From: a bacterium
GTDB lineage: Bacteria > Hinthialibacterota > Hinthialibacteria > H5-UNCL2
Length of the DNA stretch: 64,000 nucleotides
Reading direction: 5' to 3'
Assembly (NCBI GenBank): GCA_015075175.1
Contig: JABTUV010000009.1
Location: 156,551 to 220,550, forward strand
Shown one piece after another: positions 10,629-20,068 of the stretch (position 1 is its first letter; each line of letters starts with the position of its first letter). The notes beneath the pieces were generated by a model. That model had not been told where the DNA came from. It saw only the letters and a list, made by a program, of their open reading frames with translations, and did no database searches. Position numbers and translations under genes: made by a program.

Positions 10629-13235
10629 TCATGGCGTCCACACGAGGCGGAAGCCGGTATCGTACGAACCCGTGATTTTGAAACGGCGCGACGCCGAACG
10701 ACACTCCTTGGCGCGGCTGCCCCAATATCCACCGCGAACAACACGCATGTTCGCCTGTCCTCCGGTGGTCCAGGCACTTCCATCGGCGGGGGCTCCCTGG
10801 TAGGTTGAGTGCTGCACATCCTCGCACCATTCATACGCATTGCCGCACATATCGTACAGTCCCCAGGGATTGGGGTGCTTTCCGCCTACTACGTGGGCAT
10901 ACCATTCACCGAGGTGCTGTGTGTTGAAAAGGAAATACCAAGCGAAATCGCTCACTTCGGCGTCGCCGGGGTCGTCACCCCAATAGAACCGCGTGGTGGT
11001 CGTGCCTCGGCAGGCGTATTCCCACTCTGATTCGCTCGGCAGGCGAAAAGTCCCCAGGCCCAGGGCATTGAGCCTGTCCAGAAAACCGTTCGCCTGGCGG
11101 ATACTATCCCAGGAGATGTACACCGCCGCGCTGTTGGAAGCGCCCAGCACGTAGTTCTGGCCCTGCCACGGGGCGGTTCCCATCACCGCTTCCCACTGGG
11201 CCTTCGTGAGCTCGTACTTGCTCATGTAGAAATCGTAGCCGAAGTTGACTACGTGCTGAGGATCTTCTTCGGCAATACTCCCCTGCTCCCCCGGATAACG
11301 TCCCATCATGAAGCTGCCGGAGGGAATCCTGACAAATGTCAACGGTGTAGCATCTTGTGGAAGGCCGGGCAGCTGGATGATGATATCCGGGCTTTCGGAA
11401 ACGACGGTGTAATTGACGTTCAGCGAAATCCACTCGGGCGTCTGGCTCGTGACGCTAATGTACGTCTGATAGTCGCCTGTCGCGTCGGTCGGGAAGTCGC
11501 TGTACCGTGGGATGTCCGCCTTCCCGTGACGCATGAGCACGTGCAGCGGACCACTGTCATGTATTGGCGTACCGTTCCTCTCCGTCATCCAGTGGTAGAC
11601 CACCGGCCCGTCACCCAAACCGGAAAACTCCCCGTTGATGGAGGTTGTCGCTCCCTGTACCACCGTGATGGGCAGGAACGCGCCAAAGGTGACGGATTCC
11701 ACGTACCCCGTGGACGGCTCTACGGTATAGCTGGCAGCCTCGGATTCCAGGAGCGACGGATACGTCACATCTACGAAAGATGTATAAGTCCCCCATGGGT
11801 CGGTGGGAAAGCGGCGGTATGTAGGAAGGCTCGCCTCTCCACTTGCCATGAGTACGGTCAACGGACCGCTGTCATGAACCGGCGCGCCTTCCCTCTGTGT
11901 CATCCAGTGATAGACCGCAATGCCAGAGCCCGTCCCCGAGAAGATACCGTCATTGGAAACGCTGCCCCATTGCAAAGCCGTCGGAGGCGAAAACGATCCC
12001 ACCGAGGCAGAACGCACATATTCCGATGCCGCTCCCACCGACCACGCTGCTCGGAAGCCGAGGTCGTGACCAGCATGGGCAACGCCAGGTGCAAACCGTA
12101 CAGCCGAGCGGCAGATGGACGGCTGTTCGAAATAGTCGCCGCCCCGGGCCATTCGCAGGATGGGATTCCCCCCGGTTGTCCAGGCGCTCCCATCGGTGGG
12201 CGCACCCTGATAGTTTGCATGGTAAACATCCTCGCACAATTCTTCAACATTGCCGCTCATGTCGCAAAGTCCAAAGGCGTTGGAAAGCTTCAATCCCACC
12301 ACGTGCGGGTAGTCCTCCTCGAACGGCCCCTGCGTATTTGCGTGATACCACGCGTAGTCGCCAATCTCCGTCCCATCGAGGTCGTCACCCCAGTAGAATC
12401 GCGTCGTTGTCCCCGCCCGGCAGGCGTACTCCCACTCCGCCTCGCTGGGCAGGCGAAATGTCCCCACACCGAGCATGTTCAGCTTGTCCAAAAAGCCGCT
12501 TGCCTCCCGAATGTCATTCCAGGAGACAAAACAGGCCGGGCTGTTCGGGTCGACTAGAACGTCATTCTGTCCTTCCCAAGGCGTCGTGCCCATCACGGCC
12601 TGCCACTGCGCCTGGGTCACCTCGTACTTGCCCATATAAAAGTCGTGGCCGATGTTCACCTGGTGTTGAGGGTCTTCGCTCGCAAAGCTGTCCTGCTCCC
12701 CTGGATAACGGCCCATCATGAAGCTGCCGGCGGGAATCCTTACCAGCGTCAGCGGCGTCGCATCCACCGGCAGGCCCGGTATCTGGACGATGATTTCGCT
12801 TGGCAGTTCTGCCACCGTCGGTGGTGGAGTCGGTGTTGGGGTTGGCGTTGCGGTATCGGTCGGACTCGGAGTCGAGGTAGGTGTTGGAGTGAACGTCGCA
12901 GTCGGGGAGGCGGTGGAAGTCGGCGTCCAGGTCATGGAAGGTGTCCGACTAGGCGTATCCGTCGGCGTCGCTGTGGCCGTCGCGGTTGGGCTCGCCGTGT
13001 CCGTTGGAGTCGCTGTCGGGCTCGTCGCTTCTTTCCAGTGTTGGATAACATAGAGCACGTCCGCCTCGTCGACCACCCCATCGCCGGTGAAGTCGCCCGG
13101 CCCGCCCATCGTACTCTGCCAGTTCTCGGCGATGTTCAGCAGGGCCTGCCTGTCGATGCGACCGTAGATCTGCCCGGCGACAGCGCAGCACAGAAACACG
13201 ATCAGGAACGGAGCCGAAAGGAGCCGCCGTTTCAT
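10629..13235 (-). CDS. Secreted double SUMF1/FGE-fold protein, dockerin-like N-terminus (copy B1)
   Basis: 868 residues. A signal peptide is followed by one dockerin-like loop (GDFTGDGVVDEADVLYVIQH), a Thr-Pro linker (about 71-143), SUMF1 domain 1 (about 150-390) and two copies of a spacer module (each with VYHWMT...HDSGPL...FPTD and a YVxS start). SUMF1 domain 2 (about 605-868) ends RGGYWGSRAKECRSASRR...GFRLVW. As in its paralogue at 2482-5079, only the second of the two FGE cysteines is seen, so sulfatase maturation is not expected. ATG at 13235 overlaps the TGA of the beta-helix gene by one base, so the two are translationally coupled. An extracellular or surface role is likely, but the substrate is unknown. 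Confidence 0.85.
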   Translation of the reverse strand: MKRRLLSAPFLIVFLCCAVAGQIYGRIDRQALLNIAENWQSTMGGPGDFTGDGVVDEADVLYVIQHWKEATSPTATPTDTASPTATATATPTDTPSRTPSMTWTPTSTASPTATFTPTPTSTPSPTDTATPTPTPTPPPTVAELPSEIIVQIPGLPVDATPLTLVRIPAGSFMMGRYPGEQDSFASEDPQHQVNIGHDFYMGKYEVTQAQWQAVMGTTPWEGQNDVLVDPNSPACFVSWNDIREASGFLDKLNMLGVGTFRLPSEAEWEYACRAGTTTRFYWGDDLDGTEIGDYAWYHANTQGPFEEDYPHVVGLKLSNAFGLCDMSGNVEELCEDVYHANYQGAPTDGSAWTTGGNPILRMARGGDYFEQPSICRSAVRFAPGVAHAGHDLGFRAAWSVGAASEYVRSASVGSFSPPTALQWGSVSNDGIFSGTGSGIAVYHWMTQREGAPVHDSGPLTVLMASGEASLPTYRRFPTDPWGTYTSFVDVTYPSLLESEAASYTVEPSTGYVESVTFGAFLPITVVQGATTSINGEFSGLGDGPVVYHWMTERNGTPIHDSGPLHVLMRHGKADIPRYSDFPTDATGDYQTYISVTSQTPEWISLNVNYTVVSESPDIIIQLPGLPQDATPLTFVRIPSGSFMMGRYPGEQGSIAEEDPQHVVNFGYDFYMSKYELTKAQWEAVMGTAPWQGQNYVLGASNSAAVYISWDSIRQANGFLDRLNALGLGTFRLPSESEWEYACRGTTTTRFYWGDDPGDAEVSDFAWYFLFNTQHLGEWYAHVVGGKHPNPWGLYDMCGNAYEWCEDVQHSTYQGAPADGSAWTTGGQANMRVVRGGYWGSRAKECRSASRRFKITGSYDTGFRLVWTP

Positions 13236-16200
13236 CAGTGATACTCAAAAGCGCCGATATCTACCCTCGGCCCCTGTGGAATCGTCGTGCCGATAAAGTC
13301 GACATCCGGATGTAGGCCATCAAGGCTACCTTTATCCTTAGCGTTTCCACCAGTGCTGGTCAATGCAAAACCGAAGGGTGGACTGCCGGAGTTGACGAAC
13401 CCCGGTACCCCCGTCTGGCTCTGCTGATCGAACAACTTGTCCGGGTCGTTCTTCCAGTCGTACCAAGTGATCTGTTCCAATGACCAATTGACGACCCTGT
13501 AGTCCGTATCGGTAGCTGCGTACACAACGTTGTAGTTGCAGATGTTCGTGCCATGCGTTGCCCAGATGATGCAATATCCGGCCGGGTCGGCGACGAGAAT
13601 GTTGTTCTCGAATATGTTGTCGGTACAATTGTCAGTGCTGCCGCCAAACCAGAGTTCCGTGTTGTAGCCGTGTCCGGGACTCCCGTTGTAGTTCTGGTAA
13701 AGCGTATTATTGTAAACCCTGTTACCCATGGCCGTCTCGCTCGCGTCACTTGTGCAAGAAACGGAAATACCCGCGTCATTCCCGAAGCAGATATTGCTGT
13801 AGACATCGCACTCATCCGCGTTATAGACGTAGATTCCCCGACCTCCATTGTCGTGGAGGTAGTTGCGATACACCTGTGCTCCATTGGCATTGAAATCCAC
13901 CGCGATGCCTCCGCCGTCATTGGTGCCATTTCCTGCAATGCAATGGGAGACGGTGTTATCGTGAACGAGCGTCGCGACAAAGGGCTTCTGAGGATCTATC
14001 CCCGATTGACCGCCGTCGTTGAGGTGGATTCCACACGAGGCGTTCTTCATCGCGACCCCGCCCAACGTACTCAGCGGCCCATCGCCCAGGCGGTTGCAGT
14101 ATGAAATAACGTTGTCGTGGATGTCAATCTCACCGCTGGCGTAATTCGTGCCGCGGGCCTTGAACACCGAGATGCCCGCCTGCCCGCATTGGGACAGCAC
14201 GTTGCCCCAAATCTCGACTTCGGTACCGGAAGTAATGGTCGCATCAACGTAGATGCCGTGAGAGCCGGTGTAATAGATATAATTGTTGCTGACCTCGGCC
14301 GTCGCGCCGACCACGCCGGTAAGACGGATTCCATAACTCTGAAACGCGGGCGCGTCGTTGTTCGCCGTGTACTGATCCGCCGAGTACCAGATGCCGTTGC
14401 CAATAATCCGGCAGCGTGTGGCCTTGCTGACGATTCCGCTCACCGAAGCGTAGCGCGTGGCCTCTCCGACATCGTAGGACGCGGTGCCGCAGCCGAACGT
14501 GCAGCCGACGATGGAAACGTCCGCGGCATGACTGCCGACGTAAACGGCGGCGTTGTTCTCCCCGATCTCCGCCACGCCTTGCTCGAACCAGCAGTCTTCG
14601 AGCGTGGCCCACGAAGCATAATCGGCGACATGGACATTGGTACCCTTGCTCCGGATGAAATGGAATCCGCGGAACGTCGTTCCGTTGTGGTTGTTGAAAT
14701 GGACGCAGTGGTCGCGCAATGGGTACTCCAGCGTCCATACCTCGTTCGGATCGTAAGTTGAGTCTCCATAAACATAAAGCGACTGCGTGCCCGCATCCCA
14801 ATACCAGTCGCGCAACGCGTTAAGGTCCCCCAGCGAGTTCTCGCTGGCGCCGCGTGGATTACCAAAAAAGAGTTGCTTCGGATCGGACGCAACCGAGGCG
14901 CCCCAAATGTTACCGGAGTGATACGTCCATGTAGGCGCGAATGACGTTGCTCCGACAACGGTCGGCAGGTCACTCTCTCCTGAGGCTTCGAGAGTCAACC
15001 CATCTGTATTCAAGGTAACCTGCTCCCGGTAAACACCTGTAGCTACCTCGATGAAGGTCGCGCCGTACTCTGGATGCGCTGTGACTTGACCGAGCGCGTA
15101 CGTGATGGTCTTAAACGGGCTGCCCAGACTACCGTCGTTGGTATTGTCGCCGTCCGCGTCTGAAACGAAATACGCCGTCGCCACGGTGATGGTCACGCTG
15201 GCCGTGGCGCTGTTGTCGGCGTAGTCCGTACACGCGACGATCAATTGATGATAACCCTTTTCAGCCGTGGTGGTATCCCAGCTGAATTTGTAACTGCCGG
15301 AGGAGAGCTCGCCCGTGCCTGCCAGCACCGGAGGCGCCACGCCATCGTCCTTGTCCCAATAGAAGACGACATCGCGAACGCCCAACCCCTCGTCAATGGC
15401 CGTCGCCTCCAAGATTTCGACTCCCGCAATCGCCTCGCCCGTTGTCGGCGAAATGATCGCGCAAGTCGGGTCCGTGGTGTCCGCAGGGGTCGGCGTCGGC
15501 GTCTCCGTAGGCGTGTTCGTGGCCGTCGGGGTATTGGTCCACGTCCAGGTCGGTGTCCATGTCCACGTCCACGTGGGAGTCGGCGTCCACGTCCACGTGG
15601 GAGTGGGTGTCGGCGTGTTCGTTGCCGTGGGCGTGTTGGTAAAGCTTGGCGTGTCCGTTGGTGTATCCGTCGGGGTGAACGTCGGCGTCGGCGTGTCGGT
15701 GTCGGTCGGCGTGGGTGTCGGCGTATGCGTGGTGGTAGACGTATCGGTTGGCGTCGGCGTCGGCGTGTAGGTCGCCGTCGGCGTGTTGGTCGGCGTGAAC
15801 GTCGGCGTCCTGATATCCGGACCGCCGCCGTAGTGGTAACCCGCATCCGCCGGATACGAATCCGCGGTCGTGTCTGTGCTCGTATAGCCTGTGTCGAAGT
15901 AGATATCCAGAAACCCATCCACAATGTCCACCGCCGGGCTGGAAGCGCCTGCGCCAAACGCCCCGACGGCAAGGCCGCCGGCATCCTCGAGCATGGCGTA
16001 GCGCGCATTCTGGGTGACCATCTCCTCCCACGACGAGCGGACGTCGTGCGTACCGTTGGCGTAGTACGTACTCCCGTCCAGCGCGACCCACAGGCACATC
16101 CGGGTTCCCTCCGCGATCTCGTCCAATCGATCTCGATCCACGTAGATCGTCAGGTCCGTGTCGTTGCGGAAGCGCACCTTGAAACTCGCCATACCGGAAG

Positions 16201-16243
16201 AGACCTCCGTGTCCCCAAAGTCGCGCCAGATGCAGATCAGCAT
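13235..16243 (-). CDS. Large extracellular protein: Thr-Pro/Trp linker, Ig-like domain, parallel beta-helix (copy A1)
   Basis: 1002 residues from the first ATG, but this ATG is probably internal. The frame stays open upstream to 16390 without a start codon, and the first 140 residues ([25 protein letters not shown]) look like the end of a beta-helix protein. Then follow a linker at about 146-255 of T-P repeats with Trp ([11 protein letters not shown]), an Ig-like domain (about 258-354; [14 protein letters not shown]...[11 protein letters not shown]) and a right-handed beta-helix (about 357-1000) rich in Asn/Gly coils such as [18 protein letters not shown]. No membrane anchor or sorting motif is seen at the C-terminus (DIGAFEYH). 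It is the only intact one of three copies and is coupled to the SUMF1 gene that follows. Confidence 0.8.
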   Translation of the reverse strand: MLICIWRDFGDTEVSSGMASFKVRFRNDTDLTIYVDRDRLDEIAEGTRMCLWVALDGSTYYANGTHDVRSSWEEMVTQNARYAMLEDAGGLAVGAFGAGASSPAVDIVDGFLDIYFDTGYTSTDTTADSYPADAGYHYGGGPDIRTPTFTPTNTPTATYTPTPTPTDTSTTTHTPTPTPTDTDTPTPTFTPTDTPTDTPSFTNTPTATNTPTPTPTWTWTPTPTWTWTWTPTWTWTNTPTATNTPTETPTPTPADTTDPTCAIISPTTGEAIAGVEILEATAIDEGLGVRDVVFYWDKDDGVAPPVLAGTGELSSGSYKFSWDTTTAEKGYHQLIVACTDYADNSATASVTITVATAYFVSDADGDNTNDGSLGSPFKTITYALGQVTAHPEYGATFIEVATGVYREQVTLNTDGLTLEASGESDLPTVVGATSFAPTWTYHSGNIWGASVASDPKQLFFGNPRGASENSLGDLNALRDWYWDAGTQSLYVYGDSTYDPNEVWTLEYPLRDHCVHFNNHNGTTFRGFHFIRSKGTNVHVADYASWATLEDCWFEQGVAEIGENNAAVYVGSHAADVSIVGCTFGCGTASYDVGEATRYASVSGIVSKATRCRIIGNGIWYSADQYTANNDAPAFQSYGIRLTGVVGATAEVSNNYIYYTGSHGIYVDATITSGTEVEIWGNVLSQCGQAGISVFKARGTNYASGEIDIHDNVISYCNRLGDGPLSTLGGVAMKNASCGIHLNDGGQSGIDPQKPFVATLVHDNTVSHCIAGNGTNDGGGIAVDFNANGAQVYRNYLHDNGGRGIYVYNADECDVYSNICFGNDAGISVSCTSDASETAMGNRVYNNTLYQNYNGSPGHGYNTELWFGGSTDNCTDNIFENNILVADPAGYCIIWATHGTNICNYNVVYAATDTDYRVVNWSLEQITWYDWKNDPDKLFDQQSQTGVPGFVNSGSPPFGFALTSTGGNAKDKGSLDGLHPDVDFIGTTIPQGPRVDIGAFEYH
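15478..15808 (-). repeat. Thr-Pro(-Trp) linker-coding repeat of A1
   Basis: Degenerate 6-bp-period DNA (GTCGGC/GTGTCG-type on the plus strand) encodes about 110 residues of alternating Thr with Pro, Asp, Trp, Phe or Asn. The Trp part ([20 protein letters not shown]) comes from a CCACGTGGACGTGG-like sub-repeat. The same block occurs at about 1800-2130 and 9945-10270 with indels, so unit number differs among the copies. The opposite strand gives long Val-Gly ORFs that are only shadows. Confidence 0.8.
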
Positions 16244-16830
16244 GTCGCCCTCATCGATCTCGTTCGCCTGGTAGGATACCGAGACGTCCCCGTCATAGAT
16301 ATCGGCCGCCGCCTGTAGTGGTAATCTGGAAAATATACGTCCCAGAGGAGTTTGATATCGTCGAGAGCGCGTATGGCATGCGCCAGTTATCAGTGCTGGT
16401 AGGCCAATTGGTCACCGTGTTGATTGCGCTGGTACTGTTCTCGGCCTTCATGCATCGCGAGCGGGCGCGCGACACGTCCCCGGCATTCTGGGCCAACAAG
16501 AACCCGTTTACTGCGGCAGCGGGATCTCCTGTATCGCTGACGAAGAGTGGATTGAGGGACGTGGAGTAGGGTGGGTGTCATTCACCCCAAGGTTAATGCT
16601 CCGTGTCGACGTTCCGGTTCGCATCGATACCGTTGCTCCAGAAGAGATTGTCATTCCCCACCGTTGCAGTTTACGGTCTGGTACGAGGCGGCGCAGGAAC
16701 TATCTCCCTTAACGCCATGTTGCGTATTGGCGAAAATGCAGCGATTAGCTTCGTGTTCCACGCGCCTGATGAACGCGCCATGCAGGTACAATCCATAGTT
16801 GCCGTTGTAGAGGTGTTATTATACGACTTG
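16244..16830 (-). pseudogene. Frameshifted bridge joining the beta-helix ORFs at 16745-19393 and 13235-16243
   Basis: Minus-strand pieces in successive frames read as one protein: LYNGNYGLYLHGAF; NDNLFWSNGIDANRN; STSLNPLFVSDTGDPAAAV; NGFLLAQNAGDVSRARSR; NWPTSTDNWRMPYAL; and then DIYDGDVSVSYQANEIDEGD, which runs into the 16243 ATG. About four or five one-base corrections give a continuous frame from 19393 to 13235. No ribosome-binding site or start codon that would serve the downstream ORF was seen. The simplest reading is one ancestral gene of about 6.2 kb. Confidence 0.7.
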
Positions 16831-19393
16831 AGTAATAGTATCCCGCGTCGTTAGCCGCGTTACCAAGCAAATATGCGTAGCCGGTCCAGTCGACAAAAAG
16901 GTTGTTCCGGATCGTCAGAGGATTATTCTGCGGATTGGTGTAATAGTAGAGGCAACAGCAGGAGTTGTTGCACTCGAACATGTTGTTCTCAATCGGATTG
17001 TTCCACAGGCTCGTCGCGCCCGAGGGGGCCCACTGATAGATCGCGACATTGAAGTGGCGGAAGATGCAAAACGCTATTTGATGATTCGTGCTTGTTGCAC
17101 CGTAGAACTGAATCGAGTTGACGTCGTCATTATTCGCCGTACGGCTACCGAAGAAGTTGGTTCCAAGATAGTAGGCGGAATCGAACAGGATCATGTCCGT
17201 TGCCGTACCCTCGGCGAGGAGCTTGGCATTGGCGCCGGAAAACTGCAGGATGGGCAAGTATGCCGTGTTCGAAGGACGGAAGAACGATACTACCACACCA
17301 GGATCCACCGTGAGCTGCGCGGTGACGGCGACGGTCTTGTCGCCTGATCCCGCGTTGTCGGCGACAAGGTAATCGACGCGGGGATGGTGGTAACCGAGAT
17401 CGAGGCCATCGGGGTCTACTTCACCATCGTTCAGAATCTCCCACGCTGCTGTGCTACTGATCGGGGCGTTGACGTCGATGTGGTGGGGTGCAATTGTAGT
17501 CCGGTTCGCTAAGACATATCCGTTAAGTGTTCCCTCTCCGGCATCGAGGAAGTCGGAGGTCGAATCGAGGTAGTAGCTGCCGTTGCCGTTGTCCTGGTCG
17601 AACGTGGTCCCCGTCTCTTCGATGGACCCCCAGAAGCCTTGGGCAAACATGCCGGTAAACCAATCGCTCTCACCGCTCCCGACACTGCTGAAGCCATTAT
17701 TGTCCAGATCGAGTGTCCAGGATTCAGGGGCTTCGTCCGGATCGTAGAAGCCGTAATCGCAGTCGGCTATGATGTTGTCCGTCGTCACCAAGTCCATGCA
17801 TATCCCGGCGTCGGTGCGCTGAACTGCAACTGCTGCATCGTTGCAGTCGTCGATCGTATTCGCGTAGAGTTCGAGCCCGAAGGTTCCGTACCCATCCACG
17901 GCGAATGCGTGAGCGAAAACCCCGCAGTCACAGTCGTAGATGAGATTGTTCGTTGCATTGAGCCTGGAGGGTCCCGTTTCCGGGATGCTGTGTTTACTGT
18001 CGCCGCCATCGCACTCAAGGAAGATCGCGTTGCCGTTCTGCGCGAAGACGTTGTCACGCACGGGTTCCGTCAAGGTGGAGCCGTAGAGATAGAGCGCGTG
18101 CGAGGCATAGCGGAAGCGGCAATTCTTGATTTCCGATGGATTGTCGGTCGCTTCGTTGAAATAGAACGCACTCAGATACCCACCTACAGCCGGAGCCTCC
18201 TCGGTAACGTCAACGCCGTTACCTTCGTCCGCCAGGGACGTAATGAAGATGGGCATATAGGGATCGCCTACGGCTTGCACCTCGGCGCCGTCTTCCACGA
18301 TAATGCACTCGTCGTTGTTGCCGTCGTAGTCGCTTCCGATCTTTACCACGGCGCCTGGCTGAATCACCAGGTGGTCTCCGTCATTGAGCGTGTACTGATC
18401 GGAGACCCACCAGGTCTTGCTCCGGTCCCACACCTCGGAGCCGACGGCGCTCTGGGTCTTCTCCACGTAGTCGATGGTTACTGGGAAGGTCATTTCCGCG
18501 AGGGTGGTATAGGGAATACCCTCCAGCAGGAATATACCGCCCTCCTCGCGCACGACGCGCTTGAAAACCGTGAGTTGCCTGTGCGGTGCGGCCGAGTCCC
18601 ATGCCTTGCCGGTGGCCAGGTAGTGGACAATGAGCCCGTTGTTGTCCCGGAAGGTGAACTTCTTCGCTTCCATCGCGGCGACCGATTCCAGGTTTACTCC
18701 ATCGCCCCAAAGTGTCCGCTCGGAGCCGCCGCAGTCGATTTGCGTGACGACCACCAGGAAAGTGCTCGAAGCGTCCATCCCCAGACCCGCTGGGGCCGGC
18801 AGCCGCTGCGGGTCCTTCAGAACTACGTTCTGCTTCAGGATGGTATTGTCATTGACGTACTCCACGTCGGCTCCCGGGAATGCACCGGGATAAATGATGC
18901 GATTGGGGGCGGAGCCGTACCTGGGATCCACGTTCTGCACGTTCGCGAGAACTCGCCTGGCCCCGGTTGACCGATCGAAATAGGCAAGGGAGCGGATGCC
19001 GAGGTGAATGCTGCGTCCGCCGATCTCATACTCGGCGTTCATCCCCCCCAACGGAGCAAAGCGTACCTTGGCACGCTGGCGCGTGGCCTCCAGGAAGTAG
19101 CCGGGCTTGGAGGACAGCGTGATGTCCGTGTTTACACGTTGCCACACGCCGGATTCGTCCAGGTAGTTGATGTCCGTACCCTTTTCAACAACGGTGCGTG
19201 TCACTTCAAGGATCTCGGGAGTGGGGAGTAGGGACGCGTCTTCTCGGTAGACGTACTCGTGCACGCGCGTATGCGCACTTCGCTTACCGACGAGTTCGCG
19301 AGCGCTGATCAACTCCGCCTGACTGAACGAGCAAAGCGAAACTACGACGGCCCAAGCGAGAATGCTGGGCAGGGAGCGAAGGAAGCGTGCCAT
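16745..19393 (-). CDS. Secreted beta-helix surface protein, N-terminal part of a larger gene
   Basis: 882 residues starting with a clear signal peptide (MARFLRSLPSILAWAVV, cleavage near SQA-E). An AAGGAGGTCATC ribosome-binding sequence stands just before the ATG. Residues about 30-330 form a domain found in front of large repeat-rich surface proteins (YIEGRS-like IGGRSIHLGIRS, IIYPGAFPGADVEYV). After about 340 a right-handed beta-helix follows (WVSDQYTLNDGDHLVIQPGA, LYLYGSTLTEPVRDNVF). The last about 23 residues (RIITPLQRQLWIVPAWR) are out of frame: correct beta-helix sequence continues in another frame at about 16825. It lies first in the minus-strand array, so its promoter should lie in 19394-19600. 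Confidence 0.8.
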   Translation of the reverse strand: MARFLRSLPSILAWAVVVSLCSFSQAELISARELVGKRSAHTRVHEYVYREDASLLPTPEILEVTRTVVEKGTDINYLDESGVWQRVNTDITLSSKPGYFLEATRQRAKVRFAPLGGMNAEYEIGGRSIHLGIRSLAYFDRSTGARRVLANVQNVDPRYGSAPNRIIYPGAFPGADVEYVNDNTILKQNVVLKDPQRLPAPAGLGMDASSTFLVVVTQIDCGGSERTLWGDGVNLESVAAMEAKKFTFRDNNGLIVHYLATGKAWDSAAPHRQLTVFKRVVREEGGIFLLEGIPYTTLAEMTFPVTIDYVEKTQSAVGSEVWDRSKTWWVSDQYTLNDGDHLVIQPGAVVKIGSDYDGNNDECIIVEDGAEVQAVGDPYMPIFITSLADEGNGVDVTEEAPAVGGYLSAFYFNEATDNPSEIKNCRFRYASHALYLYGSTLTEPVRDNVFAQNGNAIFLECDGGDSKHSIPETGPSRLNATNNLIYDCDCGVFAHAFAVDGYGTFGLELYANTIDDCNDAAVAVQRTDAGICMDLVTTDNIIADCDYGFYDPDEAPESWTLDLDNNGFSSVGSGESDWFTGMFAQGFWGSIEETGTTFDQDNGNGSYYLDSTSDFLDAGEGTLNGYVLANRTTIAPHHIDVNAPISSTAAWEILNDGEVDPDGLDLGYHHPRVDYLVADNAGSGDKTVAVTAQLTVDPGVVVSFFRPSNTAYLPILQFSGANAKLLAEGTATDMILFDSAYYLGTNFFGSRTANNDDVNSIQFYGATSTNHQIAFCIFRHFNVAIYQWAPSGATSLWNNPIENNMFECNNSCCCLYYYTNPQNNPLTIRNNLFVDWTGYAYLLGNAANDAGYYYSSRIITPLQRQLWIVPAWRVHQARGTRS

Positions 19394-19778
19394 GATGACC
19401 TCCTTGGCACGCCGGGGGACAGGGCCCCGGCAACACGGTTACACCGATACCGCCATGCACCCGCCACGCCGGCGGGCGGAATAATTCTCTCGCATTAGGA
19501 ATACCGCGCAAAACAAGGCGAACCGCATCGGTCCCTTCAAGATGTAGTAGGAGGTCTGTGGACGCAAGGGGCAGACAAATGGTTCACTATATGAAGTATC
19601 GTGGATTTGGGTCTGACGTCAAGGACTTTTCGTCTCTTCACGCTAGATTAAGATGCGGCCGTGCTAAGGTCGCAGGTGGCGTCCCGATTGTGGGGGAAAA
19701 AGAAAAGGCGTATCCTATGGGGAGATAAACCCAATACTTGAGCCGAGTTAGGAGACTCGGCCCCCAGGAGGATACGCC
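19394..19778. other. Intergenic: leader of the surface-protein array and IS256-remnant leader
   Basis: No gene is seen. Near 19407-19428 a GC-rich inverted repeat (GCCGGGGGACAGGGCCCCGGC) precedes the ribosome-binding site of the minus-strand array. At 19743-19764 the hairpin GCCGAGT-TAGGAG-ACTCGGC stands just before the transposase remnant. GGCGTATCCT (19707) and AGGATACGCC (19769) form a further inverted pair around it. Confidence 0.5.
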
Positions 19779-20027
19779 ATGAAGAAGGATACAACGAAAG
19801 GGCGGCAGGCGGCAAGGGAAGAACGCGCGGGATGGTTGGAGGCGCAATTGCGGCAGAGGACGCGCGAGTGGATCGAGGAGATGGTGGAGGAGGAACTGGA
19901 CGCCGCCCTGGGCACGGGGCGGCATGAGCGCAGCGAGGAGCGGCTCGGCTACCGCAAGGGGCGGCGGCCGCGCACGCTGACCACCAGCAATGGAAAGCAC
20001 GTGCTCAACCTGCCGCGGGGCGAGTAA
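19779..20027 (+). pseudogene. IS256 (mutator)-type transposase, N-terminal fragment
   Basis: 82 residues with the typical start of IS256-like transposases: TREWIEEMVEEELDAALG, then ERLGYRKGRRPRTLTT. Full transposases are about 400 residues. This ORF stops at 20027, where the sequence turns into an inverted copy of itself, so it is a deletion/inversion remnant. It could equally be called a MITE-like derivative. Confidence 0.75.
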
Positions 20028-20068
20028 GTGCTTGCCGTTGCTGGTGGTCAGGGTGCGCGGGCGCCGCC
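19961..20068. repeat. Large imperfect inverted repeat within the IS256 remnant
   Basis: 19961-20000 and 20028-20068 are reverse complements with a few mismatches. Both carry the GRRPRTLTTSNGKH coding segment, and a 27-bp loop separates them. The remnant therefore consists of two transposase 5' pieces head to head. Confidence 0.75.

Noticed and set aside
2482..13235. SUMF1 genes as true sulfatase-maturing enzymes
   Set aside because: Only one of the two active-site cysteines of formylglycine-generating enzymes is present, and no sulfatase gene is nearby.
15396..15770. Val-Gly repeat proteins on the plus strand (also at 1869-2084 and 9995-10228)
   Set aside because: They are the reverse translation of the Thr-Pro linker repeat and have no start signals.
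19394..19500. Possible cyclic-di-GMP or other riboswitch before the surface-protein array
   Set aside because: Only a GC-rich hairpin is seen; the conserved GEMM or other aptamer bases were not found.
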